From a bacterium (GTDB lineage Bacteria > Armatimonadota > Zipacnadia > Zipacnadales > UBA11051), in NCBI GenBank assembly GCA_030604405.1, contig JAUVVY010000019.1:24442-88441 (forward strand): 64,000 nucleotides of DNA, read 5' to 3'. Below the pieces are notes generated by a model that made no database searches, was not told the origin of the DNA, and saw only the letters and a program-made list of their open reading frames with translations. Below, one piece after another: positions 9,736-18,652 of the stretch. Positions within the stretch are counted from its first letter, which is position 1. Every line of letters starts with the position of its first letter. The translations under genes and the position numbers were made by a program.

Positions 9736-10782
9736 TTATCCGGGTTGGGACGGAACGCTCACGCCCTGCAATACGAGAACTTGGTCGAGCACGGAGGCAT
9801 AATAGTCATCGCTCCGGCAACGCTCGTAGCGCGCCGTGGTGCGCTCAAACCAGTCGGCAGGGAAGCGCGAGTTGTCAATAATGTGGGGCGCAATCAGCGG
9901 GCCGTGACTGGGTTCGAAGAGGTCAAGCAAATTGCCGCGATAGTGCGCGCGACAATACGCCTCGATTACGCGGCGCGGATTTGCGTGCATCCTGCTGGCC
10001 AACTTGGCGACTGAGAAATAGCCCTCATAGTGGTGTATGTCCTCAGGCCTGATCCAGGAGTTCTGCAGCAGAGAAACCCAATGCTCTCGGTCTGCGTAAT
10101 AGTTCCAGCAGAGACTCGGATTCCAGCCGCCGACGTTGATCGTGTCAGCGATCTCGGCCTCGTGCGCCACCAAATTGTCATGAAAGACCTGCCCCGAGCA
10201 GAAGCTCATGCAGCCACTATTGACCAGGAAGTACAGGTCCTTGGCATTGGCGTCGGTCCACGCCTTGATTTGCTTGATTCGCTGCAAGTCGCGATTGTAC
10301 TCGCGCTGGAGATAGAAGCTGTCGAAGAACTCGGCCACATATTCCATCGCTTTGACCGTGCCGATGCGCATATTGACCGACGCGCGAACGTCAATTTGGG
10401 GGAAGTATTGCTGGACGGTGCGGGCGACCATCAATGATGTGGTCGTGATTGCGTGCAGGCCTGTGGTTTCAAGCAAGTGTTCAATGATTGAACAGACGCG
10501 GTTGGCGAGGGCTTGCGAGAGGCTGTGGCCGCCGTAGCAATTGGCGTTGAACAGCAGGTCGAGTTTGATCCCCATGTCCCTAAAGACACGCAAATCATCT
10601 TCGAGTCTGCTCTGCCCATCCCAGTCAACGAACCCGCTGCGACTGGTCATTGGCGAGCGGCCGCTGGGCATGTCAAGCCAGGGGAAGTACACTTCGTCAA
10701 TCTGCCGGGGAAGGTCCGCCACGATCCGCGTAAGCGGCTCTTCGTCCTGTTCGGGCAATTGGTAGCCGACGGCGAACTTCAT
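9736..10782 (-). CDS. U32-peptidase-like TIM-barrel protein
   Basis: 348 residues. LDLLFNANCYGGHSLSQALAN, ITTTSLMVARTVQQYFP and the later NSGCMSFCSGQVFHDN resemble the U32/YhbU-YhbV superfamily, TIM-barrel proteins of which several are really tRNA- or rRNA- or ubiquinone-hydroxylation factors with a 4Fe-4S cluster. Eight or so cysteines are scattered (C in NANC, RVC, GCMSFC, LCWNYY, AYC, YERC), enough for a cluster, but the canonical U32 signature is not intact. It starts 6 bases after the stop of the QueG-like gene, whose last codons contain its ribosome site (GGAGA), so the two are co-translated. No specific substrate can be assigned. Confidence 0.6.
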   Translation of the reverse strand: MKFAVGYQLPEQDEEPLTRIVADLPRQIDEVYFPWLDMPSGRSPMTSRSGFVDWDGQSRLEDDLRVFRDMGIKLDLLFNANCYGGHSLSQALANRVCSIIEHLLETTGLHAITTTSLMVARTVQQYFPQIDVRASVNMRIGTVKAMEYVAEFFDSFYLQREYNRDLQRIKQIKAWTDANAKDLYFLVNSGCMSFCSGQVFHDNLVAHEAEIADTINVGGWNPSLCWNYYADREHWVSLLQNSWIRPEDIHHYEGYFSVAKLASRMHANPRRVIEAYCRAHYRGNLLDLFEPSHGPLIAPHIIDNSRFPADWFERTTARYERCRSDDYYASVLDQVLVLQGVSVPSQPG

Positions 10783-10788
10783 GGTACG

Positions 10789-11748
10789 TCACAGTCTCCA
10801 GGGCTTTCTTCTGCAGAACGGTTGCTTGAACTTGTTCTCGAGTTTCTCCTGTTCCTCGAGATGCATCATGCAGGCGCGAATACACCCGCGCGCGCCTTCG
10901 AGGGCCCTGCCGTACACGTACATGGGAGGCACTTTGTAGCGCTGTCCCTGGCCTACGGGCTGGGCGAAGCCTTCTTCATCTTCAGGACAAGTCATGAACG
11001 GATTGTATTCTTTGCTTGCACCGCAGAAGTAGCGACTGCACTTGTGATAGTCTATCTCTCCCCATTCCAGGTCCCTGCCGGCCACCGTAACTTTCACCGT
11101 ATTGGTGGTGCTTATCGCCTGTCCGGTGCATTGTTCGGCACAGAGCATGCACCTGTCGCAAAGCTGGGGGCCATCATAGAGAGGGTCAGGCTCAAGCGGG
11201 GCGTCGGTGATAACGGCTGCGAGTCTTTGCCTGGGGCCGAACTGCGGGCTGAGAAACATCTTGCTGTAGCCGATCTCGCCCAGTCCGGCACAGAAAGCGG
11301 CAATGCGCATGTGGATGAAGACGTCGGGAGCGGGCCTGTCCGGAGATACGGGGCGGCTCCAGGTCTCGCGCAATTGTCCGGTCAGTTCCGGGTTCTGGCC
11401 GCTGATGTCCGTATTCGTCCAGGGGAAGTTGTTGGGTATCGGAACCGCCTCGTAGCCCTCGTCTTCGAGTAGCTTGCAGAAGTTCCAGAGGACCACAGGC
11501 TGATAGACAAAGTTTATTGCGGCGTAGCCCATGCCTGAGTAAGCCACAAAGAATGTCCCCTCCTCGATGCCGCGCAGGGCGCCCCGCAAGATGCGAAAGC
11601 CCATCACAATCATCGCTTTTGCATCGGGGAAAATGTAGCGCGGGTCCATCTGCTTCGGCGCACCTTCGAAGCGATCCATGGAGGTAATGCCGACAATATC
11701 GGCACCACATTCCTTGGCGTAGGCTTTCACTTGCTCTGAAGTGACCAT
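10789..11748 (-). CDS. QueG-like 4Fe-4S protein
   Basis: About 319 residues. The N-terminal two-thirds looks like the epoxyqueuosine reductase/reductive dehalogenase fold (ECGADIVGITSMDRF, GLGEIGYSKMFLSPQFGPRQR). A ferredoxin motif CDRCMLCAEQC gives one C-x2-C-x2-C-x3-C cluster ligand set; later cysteines (HKCSRYFC, MTCPED, GCIRACMM) could hold a second cluster but with irregular spacing. True QueG ends with a clean second cluster, so I do not call it QueG. ATG at 11748 is chosen over an upstream start because GGAGG sits 7 bases before it. Operon with the U32-like gene downstream; 93 bases separate it from porB upstream. Confidence 0.65.
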   Translation of the reverse strand: MVTSEQVKAYAKECGADIVGITSMDRFEGAPKQMDPRYIFPDAKAMIVMGFRILRGALRGIEEGTFFVAYSGMGYAAINFVYQPVVLWNFCKLLEDEGYEAVPIPNNFPWTNTDISGQNPELTGQLRETWSRPVSPDRPAPDVFIHMRIAAFCAGLGEIGYSKMFLSPQFGPRQRLAAVITDAPLEPDPLYDGPQLCDRCMLCAEQCTGQAISTTNTVKVTVAGRDLEWGEIDYHKCSRYFCGASKEYNPFMTCPEDEEGFAQPVGQGQRYKVPPMYVYGRALEGARGCIRACMMHLEEQEKLENKFKQPFCRRKPWRL

Positions 11749-11841
11749 GCTATTACCTCCATGTCCTGTTGCTCTCTTTATTGGAGGAGCTTGGGAGCCG
11801 AGACGCCTACGCAAGTTGGTGCTTGTACGCAGCTTCTGTGT

Positions 11842-12777
11842 CTAGCTTTCGCCACAGCGGTCGAGCAACTGCTCCCATTTGTAGTCAACGCGCTCCTGGA
11901 TCTGCCTGCGGACCTCCTCGCCCTGGTCGCCCTTGAACAGATGGCGGAAGCGGCCCTGCTTGCTGAGGAATTCGTCAACAGGCACCTTCTCCTTCGGCCT
12001 GTAATTAAGCTTCCACTCGCCGTGATCCACTTCGTAAAGCGGCCAGAAGCAAGTATCGGCGGCGAGCTGGGAGATGGATACGGTCTCTTCAGGAGCACAG
12101 CGCCAGCCGAGTGGGCATGGTGTCAATACATTGATGAACGAAGGCCCATCAATCTCGAAGGCGCGCTCGGCCTTGCGGGTAATGTCGCGCCAACGGCCTG
12201 GGATGGTCTGGGCCGCATAAGGCATATCATGGGCCGCCATGCACGCCGTGAGGTCCTTCTGGTACTTGGTCTTGCCCGGGATGAGTTTGCCGGCGGGACT
12301 GGTGGTGGTGTTCGCTCCCAGCGGGCTTGCAGATGAGCGTTGGATACCTGTATTCATGTAAGCCTGGTTGTTGAGACAGACGTACAGGAGTTTGTGCCCG
12401 CGCTCCACAGCCCCGGACAAAGCCTGAAAGCCGATATCGTAGGTACCACCGTCACCGGCGAAGGCCACGAAGTTGTAATTAGTATCAGCATCAATCTTGC
12501 CCTGGTTCTTGAGCGACTGGTACATGGCCTCCATACCGGCCGCCACAGCAGCGGCATTTTCAAAGGCGATGTGAAGCCACGGGATAGTCCAGGCGGTGTA
12601 GGGGAAGATGGTGGTCGAGACTTCCAGACAGCCGGTGGCGTTAGCGGCAATGACCGGGTCGTCACTGGCGGCCAGAATCTGCTTGACGACTATAGGCTCA
12701 CCGCAGCCCGGGCAGAGGCGATGACCGGCGGTTAAACGCACAGGGCTTTCGGAAAGCTGCTTCAAGTTCTTTGGCAT
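11842..12777 (-). CDS. porB: Pyruvate:ferredoxin oxidoreductase, beta subunit
   Basis: 311 residues. The thiamine diphosphate-binding subunit: CPGCGEPIVVKQIL near the N-terminus, GCLEVSTTIFPYTAW, and the TPP/Mg motif GDGGTYDIGFQALSGAVERG followed by YVCLNNQAYMNTGIQRS. Cysteines for the beta-subunit 4Fe-4S cluster are present (CPGC, later PCPLGWRC). With the alpha, gamma and delta subunits it oxidises pyruvate to acetyl-CoA and CO2, reducing ferredoxin. A strong site (GGAGG, 7-base spacing) precedes the ATG. Last gene of the porC-porD-porA-porB order, 69 bases after porA. Confidence 0.93.
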   Translation of the reverse strand: MPKNLKQLSESPVRLTAGHRLCPGCGEPIVVKQILAASDDPVIAANATGCLEVSTTIFPYTAWTIPWLHIAFENAAAVAAGMEAMYQSLKNQGKIDADTNYNFVAFAGDGGTYDIGFQALSGAVERGHKLLYVCLNNQAYMNTGIQRSSASPLGANTTTSPAGKLIPGKTKYQKDLTACMAAHDMPYAAQTIPGRWRDITRKAERAFEIDGPSFINVLTPCPLGWRCAPEETVSISQLAADTCFWPLYEVDHGEWKLNYRPKEKVPVDEFLSKQGRFRHLFKGDQGEEVRRQIQERVDYKWEQLLDRCGES

Positions 12778-12846
12778 TGTAACCCTCCTATGGAAATCCG
12801 ACGCGGTTGAGTTTCTTTCAGCGGCTGCGAAGGCTTGCGCGCGCAG

Positions 12847-14028
12847 CTATTCGCGGACACTCAACCACGTGCAGACTTGTTCTACTTTGCCTGTATCAGC
12901 GATCTCCATCAGCCCGCGATAGACAGACTCGATGTCCGCGGGCTTGACCGTACGGCCGCCGAGGCCGTAGATGACGTTGTTTATCGGCACTGTCTGGCCG
13001 CCCGTGTACATGGCGGCTGCGATTTCGTGGAAAAGCGGCCCGCTACCGGCCCCGAAGGAAGCAGCGCGGTCCATCACACATACGGCCTTGCAGCCGGCCA
13101 ATGCCGCAGCGATCTCCTCGCCGGGGAACGGCCGGAAGCAACGCAGTTTCAGCAGCCCGGCCTTGACGCCCTCGTCACGCAGCTTGTCCACCACGTCCTT
13201 TGCGGTTCCCGCCGCCGAACTCATCGCCACCACGGCGATGTCTGCATCGTCGAGGCCCAGAGTTTCCATCAGGCCGTACTCGCGGCCGAATGTCTCGCCG
13301 AAGCGCTTGCCCTCCTCAATGACGGCCTGTTTGGCCGCCGGATAGGCTTGCCACTGGCTGTATTTGTGCTCGATGTAGTAGTCGTAGAGGTCGATCGGGC
13401 CCATAGTGTAAGGGTTTTCGACATCCAGCAGCGGCTCATTGGGCTTATACGGGCCGATCCACTCGCGCACCGCCTCGTCGTCCTCGACCTCCAGCATCTC
13501 ATAGGAGTGGCTTACCAGGAAGCCGTCGAGGCAGCTCATAACCGGCAGCCGGACATCCATCCGCTCGCCGATGGCAACAGCCTGGATCAGGTTGTCGTAG
13601 CACTCCTGAACGTTTTCGGAGTAAAGCTGAATCCAGCCGGCGTCCCTGGTGCCCATGGTGTCGGAATGGTCGCAGTGGATGTTGATGTTGCCGGAAAGGG
13701 CGCGGTTGACGACGGTGAGGATGACCGGCTGGCGGAACGACGCGGTGATGTAAAGGATCTCCCACATCAGGGCCAGACCGTTGGCCGATGTTACGTTCAT
13801 CACCCTGCCGCCGGCGGCAGCCGCAGCGGTACATGCGCTCATCGCAGAGTGCTCGGATTCGACGGCTACGTAGTTGGTATCAACTTCACCGTCGGCGACG
13901 AAATTGGCGAAGGTCTGTACTATCTCGGTGGAGGGCGTAATCGGATACGCGGCTACCACGTCCGGGTTGATCTGGCGCATGGCTTCAGCGACAGCCAGGT
14001 TGCCCTCCAGCGGCTGTAATTGTCCCAC
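12847..14028 (-). CDS. porA: Pyruvate:ferredoxin oxidoreductase, alpha subunit
   Basis: 393 residues. Typical opening GNLAVAEAMRQINPDVVAAYPITPSTEIVQ, followed by ESEHSAMSACTAAAAAGGR and TSANGLALMWEILY of the pyrimidine-binding domain; the C-terminal transketolase-like domain has VVAMSSAAGTAKDVVD and RCFRPFPGEEIAAAL. The start codon is GTG at 14028, supported by GGAGG 8 bases upstream. Set between porD (63 bases) and porB. Substrate preference between pyruvate and other 2-oxoacids cannot be proven, but gene order and length favour pyruvate. Confidence 0.92.
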   Translation of the reverse strand: MGQLQPLEGNLAVAEAMRQINPDVVAAYPITPSTEIVQTFANFVADGEVDTNYVAVESEHSAMSACTAAAAAGGRVMNVTSANGLALMWEILYITASFRQPVILTVVNRALSGNINIHCDHSDTMGTRDAGWIQLYSENVQECYDNLIQAVAIGERMDVRLPVMSCLDGFLVSHSYEMLEVEDDEAVREWIGPYKPNEPLLDVENPYTMGPIDLYDYYIEHKYSQWQAYPAAKQAVIEEGKRFGETFGREYGLMETLGLDDADIAVVAMSSAAGTAKDVVDKLRDEGVKAGLLKLRCFRPFPGEEIAAALAGCKAVCVMDRAASFGAGSGPLFHEIAAAMYTGGQTVPINNVIYGLGGRTVKPADIESVYRGLMEIADTGKVEQVCTWLSVRE

Positions 14029-14091
14029 AGGTGTGACCTCCTTGTGTCAGCTTGCAGGCTCTGGAGTCTCAGGCCAGAGCTATTGGTGGCC

Positions 14092-14406
14092 TTATTTGTC
14101 TTCCTCTTCGGGCATATCTCCGCCGGGCTGCATGGTGATGCAGTCTTTCGGGCAGACCTGAGCGCAGATGCCGCAGCCCTTGCAGTGCTTGGGGTCAAGA
14201 GCGACAACCTTCTGATCCTTGACGAGAACGGAATTGTCAGGGCAGTAGATCCAGCAGAAGAGACACTGGATGCAGCATTCATCATCGCGCACCGGGTGGG
14301 CGCTGCGCCACCCGCTGACGTCGTATTCTTCGGCGTTCCCCGCTTGAGGGATGACACCGCCGTCGGCCATTTCATGCCATTTCGCGTCCGGTGGGTAAAC
14401 TCTCAT
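14092..14406 (-). CDS. porD: Pyruvate:ferredoxin oxidoreductase, delta (ferredoxin) subunit
   Basis: 104 residues with two 4Fe-4S cluster motifs, CCIQCLFCWIYCPD and CKGCGICAQVCPKD, the bacterial-type 2[4Fe-4S] ferredoxin subunit passing electrons from the TPP subunit to soluble ferredoxin. Its ATG overlaps the last codon and stop of porC by four bases, a classic sign of translational coupling. Acidic C-terminal tail (PEEEDK). Confidence 0.93.
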   Translation of the reverse strand: MRVYPPDAKWHEMADGGVIPQAGNAEEYDVSGWRSAHPVRDDECCIQCLFCWIYCPDNSVLVKDQKVVALDPKHCKGCGICAQVCPKDCITMQPGGDMPEEEDK

Positions 14407-14975
14407 GCTACCTGCACCTCCTCGTAAGCGCGCTGGATAGCTTGCTTGTTGCCTTCGACGACGGCGGGCGGGAGTTTTTCAGAGAGCTGTTTCTCGACGG
14501 CTTTGAGGGTGGTTTCGAGGTCGAGCACATCACTGACCTTTGCCAGAGCGCCGAGCATGGGTGTGTTGGGCATCTCGCGCCCGATCGTGTCCACCGAGAT
14601 GGCGCTTGCATCCACAGTGCACAGCTCGACATTGGGGTTTGCAAGCTCCTGCCTGATTTCGTCGGGGCTCTTGTCAGTGTTGATGATGATCAGGCCGCCA
14701 TCAGCTAAGCCGTCGGTGACGTTTTCGGTCTCCAGCAGGCTCGAGTCGAGAACGACTACGATATCGGGGTTGTCAATGCTCGAGCGTAGTCTGATTGGCG
14801 CGTCCGAAATCCGGACGTAAGAGCGCATCGGCGCACCACGCCGTTCCGCCCCGTATTCAGGGAAGGCTTGCACATTCCAGCCTTGCCCGGCGGCGGCGAT
14901 TGCCAGCACATAGCCGGCAGTCTTGGCGCCTTGTCCGCCGCGGCCATGCCAGCGGACTTCCGTCAAATTCGCCAT
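14403..14975 (-). CDS. porC: Pyruvate:ferredoxin oxidoreductase, gamma subunit
   Basis: About 190 residues. MANLTEVRWHGRGGQGAKTA is the family N-terminus of the gamma/POR domain; FPEYGAERRGAPMRSYVRIS and VVVLDSSLLE follow. ATG at 14975 is chosen over upstream codons because AAGGAGG precedes it with ideal spacing. First gene of the por operon; the 226-base spacer upstream (to recR) carries the terminator of the preceding dnaX-ybaB-recR unit, so the por promoter should lie between about 14976 and 15085. Confidence 0.93.
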   Translation of the reverse strand: MANLTEVRWHGRGGQGAKTAGYVLAIAAAGQGWNVQAFPEYGAERRGAPMRSYVRISDAPIRLRSSIDNPDIVVVLDSSLLETENVTDGLADGGLIIINTDKSPDEIRQELANPNVELCTVDASAISVDTIGREMPNTPMLGALAKVSDVLDLETTLKAVEKQLSEKLPPAVVEGNKQAIQRAYEEVQVA

Positions 14976-15084
14976 GGTAGTCCTCCTTGAGGGTGGGTGC
15001 ATGTAGGTCTGCTACAAGCTGCTGGAGACAGGCCACAAGGCCTGCCGTTGTTGGAATCTGTGTGAGCTTTCCGGCGCGACAGCG

Positions 15085-15125
15085 AAAACCGCCCGGCGGT
15101 CTCCGAACAGTTTAAGACCGGGCGG
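15085..15125 (-). terminator. Terminator after recR
   Basis: Read on the minus strand, CCGCCCGGTCT pairs across a loop with AGACCG...GGGCGG and is followed by TTTTCG. It lies about 77 bases past the recR stop and before porC. Confidence 0.6.
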
Positions 15126-15201
15126 ATCCAAAGTGCCTGGGCACTGCCACACAATAGTCTATCACCAATTGCTTTCTCTGACAACCGCTGAAGAAACTGA
15201 G

Positions 15202-15807
15202 TTACTGCATTTCACGACGCCCGCTTAGCGCCCTGGCAATAGTCACCTGATCCTGGTAATCCAGGTCGGCTCCGACGGGCAGGCCGAGCGCGATGCGGGT
15301 GACGACGACACCCGGATATTGCTGCAATAACTGCCGGATATGCTCGGCAGTGGCATCGCCCTCCACCGAAGGGCTGGTGGCGAGGATCACCTCGCGGATA
15401 CCATCCTGAGACACGCGGTCGAGCAGGCTATCAATGTTGAGATCACCTGGGCCGATGCCCTCCAGCGGGGAAAGCACCCCGGCCAGGACGTGGTAGCTGC
15501 CTCGGTACTCGCCGGAGCGCTCCAGGGCCATCAGATCGGATACTTCAGCCACGACGCAGATTGTGGTCCGATCGCGGGCCGGATCGTCGCAGATCGGGCA
15601 CAGTTCGCCTTCGGTGTAGTTGTGGCAGACCTGGCAGCGGCCGATGCCATTAGGCAGGGAGCCGATCGCCTCCCCGAGCGCACGGGCGGCCTCTGGCCCG
15701 CTGCGCAGGATGTAAAAGGCCAGTCGCTGGGCGCTCTTTGGGCCGATGCCAGGAAGTCGCTGCAACTCTTCGATAACTCTTTGTAACGGCCGGGCGTATT
15801 GCAACAT
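15202..15807 (-). CDS. recR: Recombination mediator protein RecR
   Basis: About 201 residues. Helix-hairpin-helix LPGIGPKSAQRLAFYIL near the start, zinc-finger CQVCHNYTEGELCPIC, then the Toprim domain ICVVAEVSDLMALERSGEY and GVLSPLEGIGPGDL. RecR works with RecO/RecF in loading RecA at gaps. Start at ATG 15807 (MLQYARPLQRVIEEL) fits homologues; an in-frame extension upstream would add 13 residues without support. It is last in the dnaX-ybaB-recR set, 16 bases after ybaB, and is followed by a terminator. Confidence 0.95.
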   Translation of the reverse strand: MLQYARPLQRVIEELQRLPGIGPKSAQRLAFYILRSGPEAARALGEAIGSLPNGIGRCQVCHNYTEGELCPICDDPARDRTTICVVAEVSDLMALERSGEYRGSYHVLAGVLSPLEGIGPGDLNIDSLLDRVSQDGIREVILATSPSVEGDATAEHIRQLLQQYPGVVVTRIALGLPVGADLDYQDQVTIARALSGRREMQ

Positions 15808-15823
15808 GATTATCGGGTCTCTG

Positions 15824-16153
15824 CTAGAACCAGTCAGGTATTCCAATGCCCATCTGGCCCAGCGGAGTTGCCTGGATAATCCTCTCTTTCTTGAGCGCCA
15901 TCGCTTTGCTCATAACTTCGCGCACCGCGGCGGTAACCAGGTCCTGCAGCAGCTCTATGTCTTCGGGGTCAACAACGGCCGGGTCAATAACCACCTCAAT
16001 AAGCTCGCCGTTGCCGGTCGCCCTGGCGGTCACCACGCCGCCGCCGGCAGTGGCCTCGACGGTAGTTGCAGCCAACTCCGCCAGGGCCTGCTGCATCTTC
16101 TCCCGCATCCCGCCTAGTTGCGCCTCGATCAGCTTCTGGAAGGGATTCAACAT
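15824..16153 (-). CDS. YbaB/EbfC family nucleoid-associated protein
   Basis: About 109 residues. MLNPFQKLIEAQLGGMREKM opens the long helix; TVEATAGGGVVTARATGNGELIEVVIDP is the conserved beta region of this small dimeric DNA-binding family. GGGGAG precedes the ATG at 16153, which rules out the longer in-frame start at 16225. Placement between dnaX and recR is the canonical one. Role in recombination or nucleoid structure is inferred from the family. Confidence 0.93.
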   Translation of the reverse strand: MLNPFQKLIEAQLGGMREKMQQALAELAATTVEATAGGGVVTARATGNGELIEVVIDPAVVDPEDIELLQDLVTAAVREVMSKAMALKKERIIQATPLGQMGIGIPDWF

Positions 16154-16178
16154 TTTGCTTACTCCCCAATGTGGCTTT

Positions 16179-17912
16179 CTATTGGTCGGGCTCTTGCTGA
16201 TCGGTGACTTCTTCACTGCCCGCAAACAGGCTCAGGGTCTGTGCCACGGCCTGCTCAGGCGTCATGGGCGCTTGTTCATCAGCCTGGGGCTTCTCTTGCG
16301 TATCTGCCTGCTGCGGTTCAACCGGTGTGGGCGACTCCGGCTCCTGCGTCTGGGCGGCCGGCTCATCGGCAGCGGGACCGGGTTCGGGCGCAGGTGGTAC
16401 AGAGCCTGTCCGAGCCGCCTCGACCTGGCGCTTTAACTCGTCAGGGTCGTCGAAAAGACGGCACTCTATGCTCAGCTTGCGGCCGCAGAGACGACCGGCG
16501 GCTTCCTCAACCGCGCTCTTGTAATCGTCTTCGATCTTCCTGTAGTGGAATTGGGCGTGAAAGCCGATGGTGAGTATGTCGTTTTCAAATGCAACCGGGC
16601 TGCCTTCACGCAAAATGGCGCCAACCGGCATGTGGCCCATCCGCTTGAGTTCATCGGGCATGCGATCCCAAATCTGGACAATCAGTGGCAAACTGAGTTC
16701 CTGGCCCTCGGCGACCACAGGATGAGCTGCCGGTGGCTCAGGCGGGGCGGGAGGCTGGGCCTCCGCCTGCGTAGGACGTGCGGCGGGCTGCTGCTGGCTG
16801 GGCTGCGCAGATGGTTGGACAAGCTCCGGGGGGCGGGTGAGCTGGGCCAGGCCCACCTCCACCAGCAACGCATGCTGGGAACTGCGCTTGAGCTGGGTCT
16901 GCAACTCGGCCAGCGTCTTGACCGCATCCAGCAGCTTGTCCTCGCCCAGTGCCTCAGCCTGAGTCTGCATCTGCTCGGTCGCCTCGGCGGACATGCGCAG
17001 CCCCTCGGCCGCATCACCGGCGATCCGCAACCGCAGCAGATCGCGCAGGTAGATAGTAAGATCCTCTACCAGCCGCACCAGGTCCTTGCCTTCTGCGATG
17101 GCCTGGTCCACAGAGGCGAAGCAGGCTGCGACATCGCCACTGATGATCTCGTTGGTGATGCGGCTGAGCAGCTCGCGGTCGGTGACGCCGAGCACCTCGT
17201 TCACCACATCGAGGCTGATGGGGCCGTCGGCATAGGCGACGACCTGGTCGAATATGCTCTGGGCGTCACGTATGGCGCCGTCGGCGGCATGAGCTATTGC
17301 CCTCAGCGCGGCGTCATCGGCCTCGACTTGCTCCTGGTCGGCGATTATGCGCAGCGACGCGATGATGTCGGCCAGTGTAATAGAGCGGAACTCAAAATGC
17401 TGGCAGCGGGAAAGGATCGTCGGAATTATCTTGTTCGCCTCAGTGGTCAGCAACATGAATACTACGTGGTCGGGCGGCTCTTCGAGCGTCTTGAGTAGCG
17501 CGTTGTTGGCTTCGGGTGTTAGCTGGTGGGCCTCATCGAGAATGTAGATCTTGTAGCGCCCCTCGGCAGGAGCAAACTTTACCTTCTCGCGAAGGTCGCG
17601 GATATCGTCAATGCCCCGGTTCGATGCCGCGTCCATTTCGATTGTGTCCATGGCATTGCCGGCAATAATGGCCTTGCACATGTCACATTCGCCGCAGGGC
17701 TCGGGAGTAGGGCCTTTTTCGCAGTTGAGCGCGGCAGCCAGAATGCGAGCGGTGGAGGTCTTACCGGTGCCCCGGGGGCCGGTGAAAAGGTACGCGTGGG
17801 CGACACGGTCGCTGGCCAGAGCGTTCTTCAGGGTCTTGGCGATGTGCTGTTGGCCGATGACGTCGTCAAAGCGCTTGGGGCGATACTTGAGACTGAAAGA
17901 GACGTAGGGCAT
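16179..17912 (-). CDS. dnaX: DNA polymerase III subunit gamma/tau
   Basis: About 577 residues, the clamp-loader ATPase. Starts SFSLKYRPKRFDDVIGQ; Walker A GPRGTGKTSTARI, zinc module with CGECDMC, Walker B ILDEAHQLTPEA, sensor 1 ILSRCQHFEFR. The AAA+ core ends near residue 370. A Pro/Gln/Ala-rich linker (about 375-410) leads to a C-terminal domain and a low-complexity Glu/Pro/Gln tail. I searched for a run of A or T that might direct a gamma-forming frameshift and saw none, so tau-length product only is likely. Start taken at ATG 17912; an ATG five codons upstream is possible. Preceded by the SRP RNA gene. Confidence 0.94.
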   Translation of the reverse strand: MPYVSFSLKYRPKRFDDVIGQQHIAKTLKNALASDRVAHAYLFTGPRGTGKTSTARILAAALNCEKGPTPEPCGECDMCKAIIAGNAMDTIEMDAASNRGIDDIRDLREKVKFAPAEGRYKIYILDEAHQLTPEANNALLKTLEEPPDHVVFMLLTTEANKIIPTILSRCQHFEFRSITLADIIASLRIIADQEQVEADDAALRAIAHAADGAIRDAQSIFDQVVAYADGPISLDVVNEVLGVTDRELLSRITNEIISGDVAACFASVDQAIAEGKDLVRLVEDLTIYLRDLLRLRIAGDAAEGLRMSAEATEQMQTQAEALGEDKLLDAVKTLAELQTQLKRSSQHALLVEVGLAQLTRPPELVQPSAQPSQQQPAARPTQAEAQPPAPPEPPAAHPVVAEGQELSLPLIVQIWDRMPDELKRMGHMPVGAILREGSPVAFENDILTIGFHAQFHYRKIEDDYKSAVEEAAGRLCGRKLSIECRLFDDPDELKRQVEAARTGSVPPAPEPGPAADEPAAQTQEPESPTPVEPQQADTQEKPQADEQAPMTPEQAVAQTLSLFAGSEEVTDQQEPDQ

Positions 17913-18069
17913 ATATGAACGCTCCACTGTTTGCTCGTCTGGCCCGAATCCGACAATTACAGGACATCGTCGAGCGATTCGGAGTACGCGACAGGCAAAG
18001 GGATGGTTTGCTTAATGGCCGCGCACCCACCTTCGATAGCGCAGGCCAGGCGTTACTCAGGTGGCTTGC

Positions 18070-18170
18070 TCCGGCCAGGCGGTCCGCGGCACAACAAGCT
18101 TACTGCCTACCGCTGCTTCCTTTCGGACCTGACGGAGTTCAGCAGGGCTCGTTTGCGCGGGGCCCGGCCT
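18070..18170 (-). ncRNA. ffs: Small signal recognition particle RNA (4.5S type)
   Basis: The minus strand at about 18112-18136 reads GTCAGGTCC-GAAA-GGAAGCAGC, the universally conserved Ffh-binding domain IV hairpin with its asymmetric and symmetric loops and a GAAA (GNRA) tetraloop. Flanks pair outward: GCAAACGAGC with GCTTGTTGTGC, CCGCG with CGCGG, and GGCC with GGCC, giving a rod of about 100 bases with no Alu domain. It lies between the tRNA array and dnaX on the same strand, a common bacterial location. Ends are approximate. Confidence 0.92.
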
Positions 18171-18398
18171 TCAACACCGCCCGCCTGAGGCAGACCCTAG
18201 ACTGCGAAACCTCTAGTGGGAATTGTACCCCTCTATGGCGGATTGAGGGTTCAGGATACCGCCAGCCTCCCGTCTAGCGCGGCCAAAATCAATATCGCGT
18301 CAAAGATCACCTGATCAAGCATTACACAATGCCTCATTGCACAGTACGAGCATTCGGCGTCAGAGTGCTGATACCTCTAGTCGGCTGTGAAAGTTGTG

Positions 18399-18488
18399 TG
18401 GCGGAGAGGGTGGGATTCGAACCCACGTGCCCCTTGCGGGACAACGCGCTCTCCAGGCGCGCACCTTCGGCCGCTCGGTCACCTCTCC
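18399..18488 (-). tRNA. tRNA-Ser (anticodon GGA)
   Basis: Acceptor GGAGAGG pairs with CCTCTCC, discriminator G and encoded CCA. Anticodon loop CTGGAGA gives GGA. A long variable arm (type II) confirms Ser. T-arm has GTTCGAATC. Nearest of the array to the SRP RNA. Confidence 0.97.
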
Positions 18489-18547
18489 GGCAGTCTGCGA
18501 CTTCGCCGCAGTCACGACTCAGGACTGCATGCCCGTTGCAAATCTTG

Positions 18548-18639
18548 TGGCGGAGAGGGTGGGATTCGAACCCACGAACGGGGGTGAACCCGTTACACGA
18601 TTTCGAGTCGTGCGCATTCATCCGCTCTGCCACCTCTCC
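18548..18639 (-). tRNA. tRNA-Ser (anticodon CGA)
   Basis: Same acceptor stem GGAGAGG/CCTCTCC and T-arm as the neighbouring tRNA-Ser(GGA); encoded CCA. Anticodon stem CACGA/TCGTG closes loop CTCGAAA, anticodon CGA. Long variable arm. Confidence 0.97.
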
Positions 18640-18652
18640 GCAAACTTTGTGC

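Noticed and set aside
12835..14019. Long open frame antisense to porA (394 codons)
   Set aside because: porA has strong motifs, a ribosome site and operon position; the antisense frame has no recognisable domain.
16179..17912. Programmed frameshift in dnaX giving gamma
   Set aside because: No slippery A/T run and no following hairpin were seen in the expected region.
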